Below are positions 43,583 to 52,296 of a stretch of DNA of 60,116 nt, one piece after another. The number at the start of each line of letters is the position of its first letter. The first letter of the stretch is position 1. The DNA comes from JBJEFI01 sp051873875 (GTDB taxonomy: Bacteria; Bacillota; Bacilli; Bacillales; Bacillaceae_G). The position numbers and the translations under genes are program-made. Location of the stretch: the NCBI GenBank assembly GCA_051873875.1, contig JBJEFI010000040.1, positions 1 to 60,116 of the forward strand, given 5' to 3'. The notes below the pieces were generated by a model. It made no database searches. It saw only the letters and a program-made list of their open reading frames with translations, and was not told the DNA's origin.

Positions 43583-44788
43583 ATGAAATTAAAAAAAGGA
43601 TTAGTTGCTGTTATATCAACAACACTTTTATTGGGAATATTAGCAGGTTGTGGAAATGAGAATAAAAATGGTACAAATTCGTCTTCTTCAGGTGGAGATT
43701 CGAAGGTAATTAAAGTTGCTACTCAAACACCGTTATCTGGGAATAGTGCTACGTTAGGGGAAGCAATTAAACTTGGGGCACAATTAGCACTGGAGGATCA
43801 AAAAGCTGAATTTGAAAAATTAGGTTTTAAATTAGAATTACAACCATATGATGACCAAGGTGATCCTAAAAAAGGAGTATCAAATGCTAATATTATTGGT
43901 GCCGATAAATCTGTTTTAGCAATTGTTGGGCATTTAAATTCAGGTGTTGCTATTCCTTCGTCAGAAGTATATGAGAAATATTCACTCCCAATGGTATCGC
44001 CTGCAAATACAGCAACAGCAGTTACGGATCGTAAATTAAAAACAGTTAACCGAATTGTTGCACGGGATGATTTTCAAGGTCCTGCGGGTGCAGATTATGC
44101 AATGGATAAATTAGGCGCAAAAAAAATCTTTGTTGTTCAAGATAAAACAGCATATGGTCAAGGATTAGCAGATGCATTTAAAAAGGCTGCTGAGGAAAAG
44201 GGTGCTGAAATTTTAGGTTACGAAGGTATTACAGTAGGCGAAAAAGATTTTAATGGTGTTGTTACTAAAATAGCTGCTAAAAAGCCAGATTTAGTATATT
44301 TCGGTGGATTGTATGCAGAAGGTGGTCTTTTAATTAAACAAGCTCGTGCGAAAGGAATTAAAGTACCATTCATGGGCGGTGATGGGCTAGATTCATCTAC
44401 ATTAGTTGATATAGCTGCGGATGGTGTAAAAAATGTCTATTATACATCTGTTGCTGGTGATGCAATGACGACAGATAAAGGAAAAGTATTTGCCGAAGCT
44501 TATAAGAAGAAATTTGGTAAAAATATCGAAGGTTATTCTGCATATGGATATGATTCAATGGGAGTTGTATTACAAGGAATAAAAGAAAGTATTAAAGCTA
44601 ATAGCAATAAACTTCCAACACGTGAACAAGTACGTGATGCAATTCGTAAAACTGCTGACTTTGAAGGAATTATAACAAAAGCTGGATTTGATGATATCGG
44701 TGACAATAAATACGCAAAAGTATTTATTTATAAGTTTGATGAACCAAAATATCCTGGAATACTAGATGGACAAATAGAAAAGAAATAA
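43583..44788 (+). CDS. livJ: Branched-chain amino acid binding lipoprotein
   Basis: 401-residue type I periplasmic-binding-protein fold lipoprotein. Signal peptide with lipobox ILAGC (Cys at about 24), Ser-rich linker, then VIKVATQTPLSGNSATLGEAIKLGAQLA, the usual LivJ opening, AIVGHLNSGVAIPSSEVYEKY and VSPANTATAVTDR for ligand contacts. It captures Leu/Ile/Val or a related amino acid outside the membrane. ATG at 43583 follows AGGGGG; the longer frame back to 43502 lacks a ribosome site and would hide the signal peptide. A strong hairpin separates it from the permease genes. Confidence 0.92.
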   Translation: MKLKKGLVAVISTTLLLGILAGCGNENKNGTNSSSSGGDSKVIKVATQTPLSGNSATLGEAIKLGAQLALEDQKAEFEKLGFKLELQPYDDQGDPKKGVSNANIIGADKSVLAIVGHLNSGVAIPSSEVYEKYSLPMVSPANTATAVTDRKLKTVNRIVARDDFQGPAGADYAMDKLGAKKIFVVQDKTAYGQGLADAFKKAAEEKGAEILGYEGITVGEKDFNGVVTKIAAKKPDLVYFGGLYAEGGLLIKQARAKGIKVPFMGGDGLDSSTLVDIAADGVKNVYYTSVAGDAMTTDKGKVFAEAYKKKFGKNIEGYSAYGYDSMGVVLQGIKESIKANSNKLPTREQVRDAIRKTADFEGIITKAGFDDIGDNKYAKVFIYKFDEPKYPGILDGQIEKK

Positions 44789-44803
44789 ATATATATCACT
44801 CTA

Positions 44804-44848
44804 TAAGTCCTACACTTCTTTAGTAAAAGTAGGTGTAGGACTTTTTTA
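44804..44848 (+). terminator. Attenuating terminator between livJ and livH
   Basis: Stem AAGTCCTACAC/GTGTAGGACTT with T run, inside an otherwise continuous operon. It would let the binding protein be made in excess over the membrane parts. Confidence 0.85.
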
Positions 44849-44882
44849 TTTACTATTGACTATAGAAAAGGAAGTGGTGCGA

Positions 44883-45869
44883 TTGTTAGCTGAAGTTTTA
44901 CAAACATTACCGCAAGTATTAGTAGATGGATTAACATTAGGTGCTATTTATGCAATTGTTGCTTTGGGATATACAATGGTTTATGGAATATTAGAATTAA
45001 TTAACTTTGCTCATGGTGAAATTTTTATGACCGGTGCTTTTGTAGGGACGGCTGTCTTCTTAGCATTAGGTGCAGTTGGTTTTTTAACAAGTGTACCAGC
45101 CTTATTAACTTTGGTCATTGTTTTAATACTTGCATCAATTATTACAGGTTTATTGGGAATGGGGATTGAAAGAGTAGCATATAGGCCGTTACGAACCGCT
45201 CCTAAATTAATTACGCTTATTACTGCAATTGGGATTAGTTTTTTATTACAAGATTTAATTCGATTTATTGCTGAATTTAAATATGGTAACTATATTGTAA
45301 CAGGCCCTGAATTATTTAAAGGTCAATTTACTTTAAAGGCATCTTCTTTAAGCTCTATGTTCACGGATGCCAGTATTCGTACATCGACCATCATATTAAT
45401 TGTTACTGCAATCATTATGTTAATTACACTAGATTACTTTATAAATAGAACAAAATGGGGAATGGCGATGCGAGCTGTCGCACAGGATAGAGAAACAGCA
45501 TCATTAATGACCGTAAACGTAAACAAAGTAATTTCCCTAACATTTTTTATTGGTTCTGCTCTTGGTGGCGCTACGGGTGTCCTTTTTGCAGTTCAGTATT
45601 CGACGGTTGATCCTTATATCGGTTTTATTTTAGGGCTAAAAGCATTTACCGCAGCTGTATTAGGAGGTATTGGTAATATTCGTGGTGCAATGTTTGGAGG
45701 CGTTTTATTAGGATTAGTAGAGATGTTTGCTGCAGCTAATTTATCCATTTTTACGCAGGATGTTTTAGGATCTGAATATAAAGATGTTTTTGCATTTGCT
45801 ATTTTAATTATTGTATTGATTTTTAAACCTGAAGGACTATTTGGAAAAGCAACAACTGAGAAAGTGTAG
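44883..45869 (+). CDS. livH: Branched-chain amino acid ABC permease LivH
   Basis: 328-residue permease with about eight hydrophobic helices. The opening LPQVLVDGLTLGAIYAIVALGYTMVYGILELINFAHGEIFM is diagnostic of LivH. MRAVAQDRETASLMTVNVNKVIS is the coupling loop that contacts the ATPases, and FTAAVLGGIGNIRGAMFGG the conserved C-terminal segment. The TTG at 44883 lies 8 nt after AAAAGGAAG; GTG codons at 44874/44877 overlap that site, and a TTG at 44856 is also in frame, so the start is not certain. Confidence 0.92.
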   Translation: MLAEVLQTLPQVLVDGLTLGAIYAIVALGYTMVYGILELINFAHGEIFMTGAFVGTAVFLALGAVGFLTSVPALLTLVIVLILASIITGLLGMGIERVAYRPLRTAPKLITLITAIGISFLLQDLIRFIAEFKYGNYIVTGPELFKGQFTLKASSLSSMFTDASIRTSTIILIVTAIIMLITLDYFINRTKWGMAMRAVAQDRETASLMTVNVNKVISLTFFIGSALGGATGVLFAVQYSTVDPYIGFILGLKAFTAAVLGGIGNIRGAMFGGVLLGLVEMFAAANLSIFTQDVLGSEYKDVFAFAILIIVLIFKPEGLFGKATTEKV

Positions 45870-45878
45870 GTGAATAGG

Positions 45879-47147
45879 ATGTCAAAATTAATTAACACAA
45901 TAAAGCACAATAAATTATTGCAAGGAATTTTGTTGTCTATCTATGTTGCGGTTTCGGCATTAAGTCTCTTTTTCGCTCAAAAATCAGTTACATCATTTTT
46001 ATTAGTTTTATTTTCATTATTTTTATTATATTTAACGCATTTTTCAACAAAAGTAAAATGGCTACTAGCTGGTATTATTCTAGCGTGTATTTTACCTTAT
46101 GCGGCAAGCCAAGGTGATTCCTATCAATCTTATATGGATGTTGCTACGTTAGTTGGAATATATATTGCAATGGCACTTGGATTAAACATTGTAGTGGGAC
46201 TAGCAGGCTTACTAGATTTAGGATTTGTTGCATTTTTCGCTTTAGGTTCCTACACATATGGCATATTTGCTACAGCTCAGGCGAATAACTTTATGCCCTT
46301 TGGTGAATATCCACTTTCAGGTAATAGTTTCTGGATTTTTTTGATAATAGGCATGTTTATCGCTGCTTTAGCTGGTATTCTTCTAGGGATTCCAGTACTA
46401 CGCGTAAAAGGAGACTATTTGGCAATTGTAACTCTTGGATTTGGTGAAATTATTCGTATTATCTTTAATAACTTAGATAAACCTGTCAATATAACAAATG
46501 GAGCGATGGGAATATCATCTGTTACACCACCTAGTATTTTTGGTATCTCAATTGAATTTCCGAGCCAATTTTATTGGATAGTATTAGTACTATTATTGAT
46601 TGTTATTTATGCTGTTCAGCGTTTAGAACATTCAAAAATAGGGCGTGCGTGGAAAGCAGTTCGTGAAAATGAAATTGCTGCTCAGTCAATGGGTATTCAT
46701 TTGGTAAAAACAAAATTAACAGCATTTGCGATTGGTGCTTCTTTTTCTGGAATGATGGGAGTTGTATTTGCAGCAAAACAAATGTTTGTTGATCCAACAA
46801 GTTTTACATTATTAGAATCTATTACAATACTAGTTATGGTTATTTTAGGTGGAATGGGTAGTGTACCAGGTGTTATTCTAGGTGCTGCAATGATGACAAT
46901 TTTGAATCTACAAGTGCTAACAGAAGTAACAAATTATTTAAATTCTTTATCTCAAAATGGCGTAATTACAATTCCTGATGCGCTTTCTCCAGCAAAAATG
47001 CAACGATTTATATTTGGAGCTATTTTGATCATGTTTGCATTATATCGCCCAAAAGGATTAATTCCTGCACGGAACCGTTTATATAAGAAATCTGATTTAA
47101 CATCATCAGATACAGTTTATGAGAAGGACTCATCCTTGAATGCATAA
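45879..47147 (+). CDS. livM: Branched-chain amino acid ABC permease LivM
   Basis: 422-residue permease, partner of LivH. After three N-terminal helices comes ALGLNIVVGLAGLLDLGFVAFFALGSYTYG, the LivM signature, then GIPVLRVKGDYLAIVTLGFGEIIRI, the coupling segment KAVRENEIAAQSMGIHLVKTKL and LVMVILGGMGSVPGVILGA. The ATG at 45879 is downstream of AGGTGA, which overlaps the livH stop; a GTG at 45870 is the alternative. Confidence 0.92.
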   Translation: MSKLINTIKHNKLLQGILLSIYVAVSALSLFFAQKSVTSFLLVLFSLFLLYLTHFSTKVKWLLAGIILACILPYAASQGDSYQSYMDVATLVGIYIAMALGLNIVVGLAGLLDLGFVAFFALGSYTYGIFATAQANNFMPFGEYPLSGNSFWIFLIIGMFIAALAGILLGIPVLRVKGDYLAIVTLGFGEIIRIIFNNLDKPVNITNGAMGISSVTPPSIFGISIEFPSQFYWIVLVLLLIVIYAVQRLEHSKIGRAWKAVRENEIAAQSMGIHLVKTKLTAFAIGASFSGMMGVVFAAKQMFVDPTSFTLLESITILVMVILGGMGSVPGVILGAAMMTILNLQVLTEVTNYLNSLSQNGVITIPDALSPAKMQRFIFGAILIMFALYRPKGLIPARNRLYKKSDLTSSDTVYEKDSSLNA

Positions 47148-47168
47148 CTTAGAAAGCGAGGCAACTAT

Positions 47169-47945
47169 ATGAGTATATTAGAGGTGAAAAATTTAACTAA
47201 AAAATTTGGTGGATTAACAGCGGTAAATGACGTTACAATGACTGTAGAAAAAGGGTCTATTACAGCTGTTATAGGGCCAAATGGTGCGGGTAAAACAACA
47301 TTTTTTAATATGATTACAGGCGTATATCAACCAGATGTAGGAATGATATTATTAGATGATAAAAGTATTGTTAGAAAAAAAACTCATGAAATATCAAGAT
47401 TGGGGATTGCTCGAACTTTCCAGAATATTCGTCTTTTTAATGAGATGACCGTTTTAGAAAATGTAATGGTAGGATTTCATAATCAATTAAAAGCAGGTAT
47501 TTTCTCAACATTATTCTCATTACCATTTGTTCAAAAGGAAGATAAACAAGTAAAAAAGGATGCATATAAGCTACTAGAATATGTTGGGTTAGAGGAATTT
47601 TTTAATGAAACTGCAAAAAATTTGCCATATGGAGCTCAACGTCGCTTAGAAATTGCTCGGGCATTAGCAACAAATCCAAAAGTTTTATTATTAGATGAGC
47701 CGGCAGCTGGAATGAATCCAAAGGAAACAAAAGATTTAACAAAATTGATTTACCAAATGAGAGAAGAATTAGACTTAACGGTTATTTTAATTGAGCATGA
47801 TATGAAACTTGTAATGGAAATAGCTGAATATATTTTTGTTTTAGATCATGGTGAAAAAATTGCAGAAGGTGTTCCAAATGATATTCGAAATAACAAAAAA
47901 GTAATTGAAGCGTATTTAGGTAGTAGTGCTGTAACAACTGCATAA
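47169..47945 (+). CDS. livG: Branched-chain amino acid ABC ATPase LivG
   Basis: 258-residue ABC ATPase. Walker A GPNGAGKTT (about 36-44), LivG-type Q-loop ARTFQNIRLFNEMTVLENVMVG, signature in this family NLPYGAQRRLEIARAL (LPYG for LSGG), Walker B LLLDEPAAGMNP and switch His in LIEHDMKLV. GAGGC before ATG. Powers the permease with LivF; the stop overlaps the reading frame leading to livF. Confidence 0.94.
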   Translation: MSILEVKNLTKKFGGLTAVNDVTMTVEKGSITAVIGPNGAGKTTFFNMITGVYQPDVGMILLDDKSIVRKKTHEISRLGIARTFQNIRLFNEMTVLENVMVGFHNQLKAGIFSTLFSLPFVQKEDKQVKKDAYKLLEYVGLEEFFNETAKNLPYGAQRRLEIARALATNPKVLLLDEPAAGMNPKETKDLTKLIYQMREELDLTVILIEHDMKLVMEIAEYIFVLDHGEKIAEGVPNDIRNNKKVIEAYLGSSAVTTA

Positions 47946-47962
47946 TGATGGGAGATAGAGAT

Positions 47963-48670
47963 ATGAATATAATCGAACTAAAAAATATTAATGCCTATTA
48001 TGGTGGGATTCATGCGCTAAAAGATATCATTTTACACGTAGGAAAAGGAGAAATTGTAACATTAATAGGAAGTAATGGAGCCGGGAAATCAACGACATTA
48101 AAAACAATTAGTGGGCAGGTTAAGCCGCGTTCAGGGGCTATTATTTACGAAGGAAACGAAATAACTGGTAAGCCTCCTCATTCCATTGCAAAGGCAAGAA
48201 TTGCACATGTTCCCGAAGGACGACGTATTTTTCCAAAATTAACAGTTGAAGAAAATTTAGAGATAGGCGCTTTTTCTGTTAAAGATAAAAAAATCATTCA
48301 AGAAAGAATGGAAAAAACATTCCATTATTTTCCGAAATTAAAACAACGTTTAAAACAAACAGGTGGAACGATGAGCGGAGGAGAGCAACAAATGCTGGCA
48401 ATTGCTCGTGCTTTAATGATGGGGCCGGAATTGCTAATGTTAGATGAACCTTCGATGGGGTTAGCACCAATTATAGTAGAACAAATTTTTGAAATTATAA
48501 AAGAGTTGAACGAAGAAGGAATGACTGTTCTTTTAGTAGAACAAAATGCATATCAAGCATTACAAATAGCCCATCGTGGTTATGTTATTCAAACGGGAGA
48601 AATTAAATTAGTAGGTACTGGACAAGAACTAATAAATGATGAGATTGTGCGTGAAGCATATTTAGCATAA
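47963..48670 (+). CDS. livF: Branched-chain amino acid ABC ATPase LivF
   Basis: 235-residue ABC ATPase, family length. Walker A GSNGAGKST (about 35-43), KARIAHVPEGRRIFPKLTVEENL, signature TMSGGEQQMLAIARALM, Walker B LLMLDEPSMGLAP and LVEQNAYQAL in place of the usual H-loop, all typical of LivF. ATG at 47963 follows GGGAGAT; an ATG at 47945 overlapping livG is also in frame. The operon ends with a terminator here. Confidence 0.94.
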   Translation: MNIIELKNINAYYGGIHALKDIILHVGKGEIVTLIGSNGAGKSTTLKTISGQVKPRSGAIIYEGNEITGKPPHSIAKARIAHVPEGRRIFPKLTVEENLEIGAFSVKDKKIIQERMEKTFHYFPKLKQRLKQTGGTMSGGEQQMLAIARALMMGPELLMLDEPSMGLAPIIVEQIFEIIKELNEEGMTVLLVEQNAYQALQIAHRGYVIQTGEIKLVGTGQELINDEIVREAYLA

Positions 48671-48702
48671 ATAAAAGCGACCATTTGAGGTCGCTTTTAT
48701 GC
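48671..48702. terminator. Bidirectional terminator after livF
   Basis: Perfect 12-bp stem ATAAAAGCGACC/GGTCGCTTTTAT, 6-nt loop, shared with the convergent hypothetical gene. Confidence 0.87.
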
Positions 48703-49122
48703 TGTCTTAGCTTTTTTTTCTAAGTATGATTTAACTTCTTCTTGCAATTCTACTTGTTCGCTCATAGGTAATGTATGAACATTAGCGCTAATTGTTTCTT
48801 CTAATAGAGCTCTATTTTTATACACATTTTCGTATTTATTATTATAATAATACTTTACTGCTTCTTCATTAGAGTAAAATTTCTTACCTAATTTTAATAA
48901 CATTGTTACGGGTAACTTCTTAATATCAGAAGATGATATAGTAGCCACTGCTACAAGTGGTTTTGTTGCAGTTAAAACAGTAGTTTGCATAGATGCATTA
49001 CAATGTTTTTTTATAATGCGTTTTTTCTTCGATGTGATTAGACGTCCGACCTGGATACGTTTTTGTAGCTTTGTACGTTTTTGTTTTTTGGCAATGTATT
49101 TAGCCCAATTTCTTTTTGTCAT
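48697..49122 (-). CDS. Basic hypothetical protein
   Basis: 141 residues, not recognised. The first 45 residues are extremely lysine/arginine-rich (KKQKRTKLQKR and SKKKRIIKKH), suggesting nucleic acid or membrane-surface contact. The middle is a moderately hydrophobic ATKPLVAVATISSSDIKKLPVTMLL, and the C terminus is helical and charged (VELQEEVKSYLEKKAK). The ATG at 49122 follows AAAGGAGCGG by 6 nt; an upstream ATG at 49170 would place that site within the frame. Convergent with liv and divergent from spoIIP. Confidence 0.65.
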   Translation of the reverse strand: MTKRNWAKYIAKKQKRTKLQKRIQVGRLITSKKKRIIKKHCNASMQTTVLTATKPLVAVATISSSDIKKLPVTMLLKLGKKFYSNEEAVKYYYNNKYENVYKNRALLEETISANVHTLPMSEQVELQEEVKSYLEKKAKTA

Positions 49123-49244
49123 TGCTATCCGCTCCTTTAAGACTAAAACAGCATAGTCACAAGTCAACATTTTAACAGAAATTATTACATGTGTAAACGC
49201 AAGATTATAAATTATAAGATTTTCAATGATTTCTTTTGAAAAGT

Positions 49245-49273
49245 GATTCTATTAACCCTATTTAATGCATACT
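49245..49273 (+). promoter_or_regulatory. Possible sigma-E promoter for spoIIP
   Basis: TCTATT (49248-49253), 14-nt spacer, CATACT (49268-49273), similar to the sigma-E pattern (kmATAtt / cATAcanT). spoIIP is a mother-cell gene in Bacillus, which fits. Confidence 0.4.
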
Positions 49274-49295
49274 GATTATTAAAGAGGTGATAGAG

Positions 49296-50426
49296 TTGTT
49301 TCAATCTAAAATATATATCGGGTCTATACGTATTAGTAAATTAGTAATCATTTCGTTTTTACTAGTTATCCTATTTTTCTTCTTTGCAGGGTTAATGGTT
49401 ACTTCTTTTCAAAAAGCAAAATCATCTATTGTAAATTACATATTTTTATCTATATCAGATACATTGTTAGTAAATACATTTCCTTTAGAAAATATTCATT
49501 TTCAAATAGATAATGAAAAAACAAGTACTAGCAATATCTTTAATAGCATTTTTTCAACAGCTACAACAGTAAAGTTTAATGATTTAAGAAGTTTTATTAG
49601 TCAAGAAATCCCTGGATTTAACAATTATTATAAGGATATATTAGTTGCAGGTGAAGGAACAGATATTACAAATATTCCTATCGAATCTAATATTTCAATG
49701 GAAGATTTGCAAAAAGACTTCGGGGTTAACGAGCAATATAAAGACACTGTAAATAATGCCAAAGCTAGTGCAATTGGAAGTAATTTAAAAAAGGAAGTTC
49801 TTCTTTATTATTCTCATACGAGGGAGTCTTTTTTGCCAATGTTAAATGGAACAAATAATCCTAATGAGGCTTATAGTACAAAAGCCAATGTTACATTACT
49901 TGGAGAGCGATTTAAAAACAATTTAGAAAAGGCCGGTGTCGGAACAATTACTAATAACACAGATATCGTCGAGACTTCTTTAAAAAGAGGATTAACGCAC
50001 AGTGATGCTTATCGGGTATCAAGAGAAGTAATACTTAAGGAAAAAGAAAAGAATAAAAATTTAACCTATTTAATTGATATACATCGTGATGCCAGTCGAA
50101 AAAAAATAACGACAAAAAATATAAAAGGAAAAGCATATGCACGGTTATATTTTATAGTAGGAATTGAAAATCCTAACTTTAAAAAGAATTTACAAATGAC
50201 AAAAGAGATAAACAACTATTTAGACGAGCATTATTACGGAATTAGTCGGGGAATTTTTCCTAAGAGCTACGCTGATGGAAATGGGCTTTATAACCAAGAT
50301 CTATCTCCGAATGCCATCTTAGTTGAAATCGGTGGTGTTGATAACAATTTAGATGAACTGAATAGTACGATTGATGTACTAACAGAAGCATTTTTACACT
50401 ATTACAAAAGTAAAGAGAATAATTAA
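49296..50426 (+). CDS. spoIIP: Stage II sporulation protein P
   Basis: 376-residue SpoIIP. One N-terminal membrane helix (about 18-40), then an extracytoplasmic peptidoglycan hydrolase: LLYYSHTRESFLP (about 170; catalytic His and Glu), TYLIDIHRDASRKK (about 258), YFIVGIENPNF and ILVEIGGVDNNLDEL at the C terminus. With SpoIID and SpoIIM it cuts septal peptidoglycan so the mother cell can engulf the forespore. The TTG at 49296 lies just after AAAGAGGTGA; a GTG at 49287 would sit inside that site. No gpr gene is next to it, unlike in B. subtilis. Confidence 0.9.
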   Translation: MFQSKIYIGSIRISKLVIISFLLVILFFFFAGLMVTSFQKAKSSIVNYIFLSISDTLLVNTFPLENIHFQIDNEKTSTSNIFNSIFSTATTVKFNDLRSFISQEIPGFNNYYKDILVAGEGTDITNIPIESNISMEDLQKDFGVNEQYKDTVNNAKASAIGSNLKKEVLLYYSHTRESFLPMLNGTNNPNEAYSTKANVTLLGERFKNNLEKAGVGTITNNTDIVETSLKRGLTHSDAYRVSREVILKEKEKNKNLTYLIDIHRDASRKKITTKNIKGKAYARLYFIVGIENPNFKKNLQMTKEINNYLDEHYYGISRGIFPKSYADGNGLYNQDLSPNAILVEIGGVDNNLDELNSTIDVLTEAFLHYYKSKENN

Positions 50427-50529
50427 TTAATTAATTAATTTTCTTTGCTTTTGTAGGATTTTGACAGAATTTGATGATATATATGTATTTCATCTAGGCC
50501 TGTTGTACGATAGAATAAATACGCACCTT

Positions 50530-50543
50530 GGTAAGCGCTTACT
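50530..50543 (+). promoter_or_regulatory. cre-like operator upstream of hppD operon
   Basis: GGTAAGCGCTTACT contains the perfect palindrome GTAAGCGCTTAC (50531-50542) and matches 12 of 14 cre positions. It lies 26 nt before the ATG, downstream of a TTGACA at 50460, so CcpA binding there would block transcription. Confidence 0.6.
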
Positions 50544-50569
50544 TTTATTTTTAAGAGGGGGTACTTAAA

Positions 50570-51682
50570 ATGAAAAGAAAAGATGTATTGGCTCCAAATA
50601 TGGTGGATTTTTTTCCAGTAAGAGATGTTGACTACTTAGAATTATATGTAGGTAATGCAAAAGCATCGGCATATTATTTTGCAAAGGCATTTGGTTTCCA
50701 ATTAATTGCTTATTCTGGCTTAGAAACAGGAAATCGTGAGAAAGTATCGTATGTTTTAAAACAAGGAAATGCAAAACTTGTCCTTTCAGGTGCATTAAAT
50801 GATTCTTCTGATATTGCACAATTTGTTAAGCAACATGGTGATGGTGTAAAAGATATTGCATTATTAGTAGACGATGTTGAAAAAGCATATCATGAGGGAG
50901 TGAAACGAGGTGCAATTGAGATAATGGCACCTACAACACTTCAAGATAAAGATGGAATGATTAAGAAAGCGATTATTGGAACATATGGTGATACAATTCA
51001 TACCTTAATAGAACGAAAAAACTATCAAGGAATCTTTTTGCCCGGATACGAGCCAATTGAGTGGACATTGTCTTCTCAACCAACAGGCTTAATTGCAGTT
51101 GATCATGTTGTAGGAAATGTAGAAGAAATGGAAGAATGGGTGTCTTACTATGAAAATGTAATGGGATTTACACAAATGATTCACTTTGATGATGACGATA
51201 TTAGTACCGAATATTCAGCTTTAATGTCAAAAGTAATGACAAATGGAAGTAGAATTAAATTTCCAATTAACGAACCTGCTACAGGAAAAAGAAAATCTCA
51301 AATACAAGAGTATTTAGAATTTAATAACGGTGCAGGTGTACAACATATTGCTCTTTTAACAAATGACATTATATCTACAATAAAAAAATTACGAGAAAAT
51401 GGTGCTGAATTCTTATCTACACCAGATTCTTATTATGAAGATTTAGGGCAACGAGTAGGAGAAATAGATGAAGAGATAGAAAAATTACGAGAATTAAAGA
51501 TTTTGGTCGATCGCGATGACGAAGGATATTTACTACAAATTTTCACAAAACCAGTTGTAGATCGTCCGACTTTATTTCTTGAAATAATTCAACGAAAAGG
51601 ATCAAGAGGATTCGGAGAAGGGAACTTTAAAGCTTTATTTGAAGCAATTGAGCGTGAACAGGCACGTAGAGGAAATTTATAA
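50570..51682 (+). CDS. hppD: 4-Hydroxyphenylpyruvate dioxygenase
   Basis: 370-residue HPPD with two vicinal-oxygen-chelate domains. The iron ligands are His in AVDHVVGNVEEM (about 178), His in GVQHIALLTNDI (about 260) and Glu in LFLEIIQRKG (about 340); the C-terminal GSRGFGEGNFKALFEAIEREQ is the family gate helix. It turns 4-hydroxyphenylpyruvate, the transamination product of tyrosine, into homogentisate. AGGGGG precedes the ATG. First of four tightly packed genes for tyrosine breakdown; the stop overlaps the next start. Confidence 0.95.
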   Translation: MKRKDVLAPNMVDFFPVRDVDYLELYVGNAKASAYYFAKAFGFQLIAYSGLETGNREKVSYVLKQGNAKLVLSGALNDSSDIAQFVKQHGDGVKDIALLVDDVEKAYHEGVKRGAIEIMAPTTLQDKDGMIKKAIIGTYGDTIHTLIERKNYQGIFLPGYEPIEWTLSSQPTGLIAVDHVVGNVEEMEEWVSYYENVMGFTQMIHFDDDDISTEYSALMSKVMTNGSRIKFPINEPATGKRKSQIQEYLEFNNGAGVQHIALLTNDIISTIKKLRENGAEFLSTPDSYYEDLGQRVGEIDEEIEKLRELKILVDRDDEGYLLQIFTKPVVDRPTLFLEIIQRKGSRGFGEGNFKALFEAIEREQARRGNL

Positions 51683-52296
51683 TGAATATTGAGCCAAATA
51701 CATTGCCATGGCAAGATGCGTATAAATTATTAATTGGTTCTATTTTACCTCGTCCAATTGCATTTGTTTCAACAATAAATAACGATGGAGCTTCTAATTT
51801 AGCTCCTTTTAGTTTTTTTAACGGTATTTGTGCAAAACCATTTATGGTCTGCTTTGCACCTATGTTTAGAGGGAGTGATGGCCAAAAAAAGGATACATTG
51901 CGAAATATTGAAGAAACAAAAGAGTTTGTAATTAATATTGTTAGTGAAGAAATTGCTGAAAAAATGAATAATTGTGCAATTGATTATCCAGCAACAATTG
52001 ATGAATTTGTAGAAGTTGGATTAACAAAAGAAAAAAGTATAAAAGTAAAACCTTTTCGAGTGAAGGAAAGTCATATTCATTTAGAATGTTGTTTACACAG
52101 TATATTAAAATTTGGAGAAGGACCTGGTGCAGGCTGTTTAGTAATCGGAGAAGTAAAGCTCTTTTCAGTAGATGATGCTTATTTTGAGAATGGGAAAATT
52201 AAAACAGAGCTGCTAAAGCCGATAGGAAGGCTTGCAGGGCCATCTTATACTAGAGCAATAAGTGATACGTTTGAAATTGAAAGGAAGAAGTTATAG
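51682..52296 (+). CDS. Flavin reductase family protein
   Basis: 204-residue FMN-binding split-barrel protein of the flavin reductase/DIM6-NTAB type. LIGSILPRPIAFVSTINNDGASNLAPFSFFNGIC (about 13-46) is the flavin site. It starts in the stop codon of hppD (TAATG) and ends in the start of the FAA hydrolase (TAGTG), so it belongs to the same message. No flavin monooxygenase partner is in the cluster, and its part in homogentisate breakdown is not known. Confidence 0.85.
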   Translation: MNIEPNTLPWQDAYKLLIGSILPRPIAFVSTINNDGASNLAPFSFFNGICAKPFMVCFAPMFRGSDGQKKDTLRNIEETKEFVINIVSEEIAEKMNNCAIDYPATIDEFVEVGLTKEKSIKVKPFRVKESHIHLECCLHSILKFGEGPGAGCLVIGEVKLFSVDDAYFENGKIKTELLKPIGRLAGPSYTRAISDTFEIERKKL

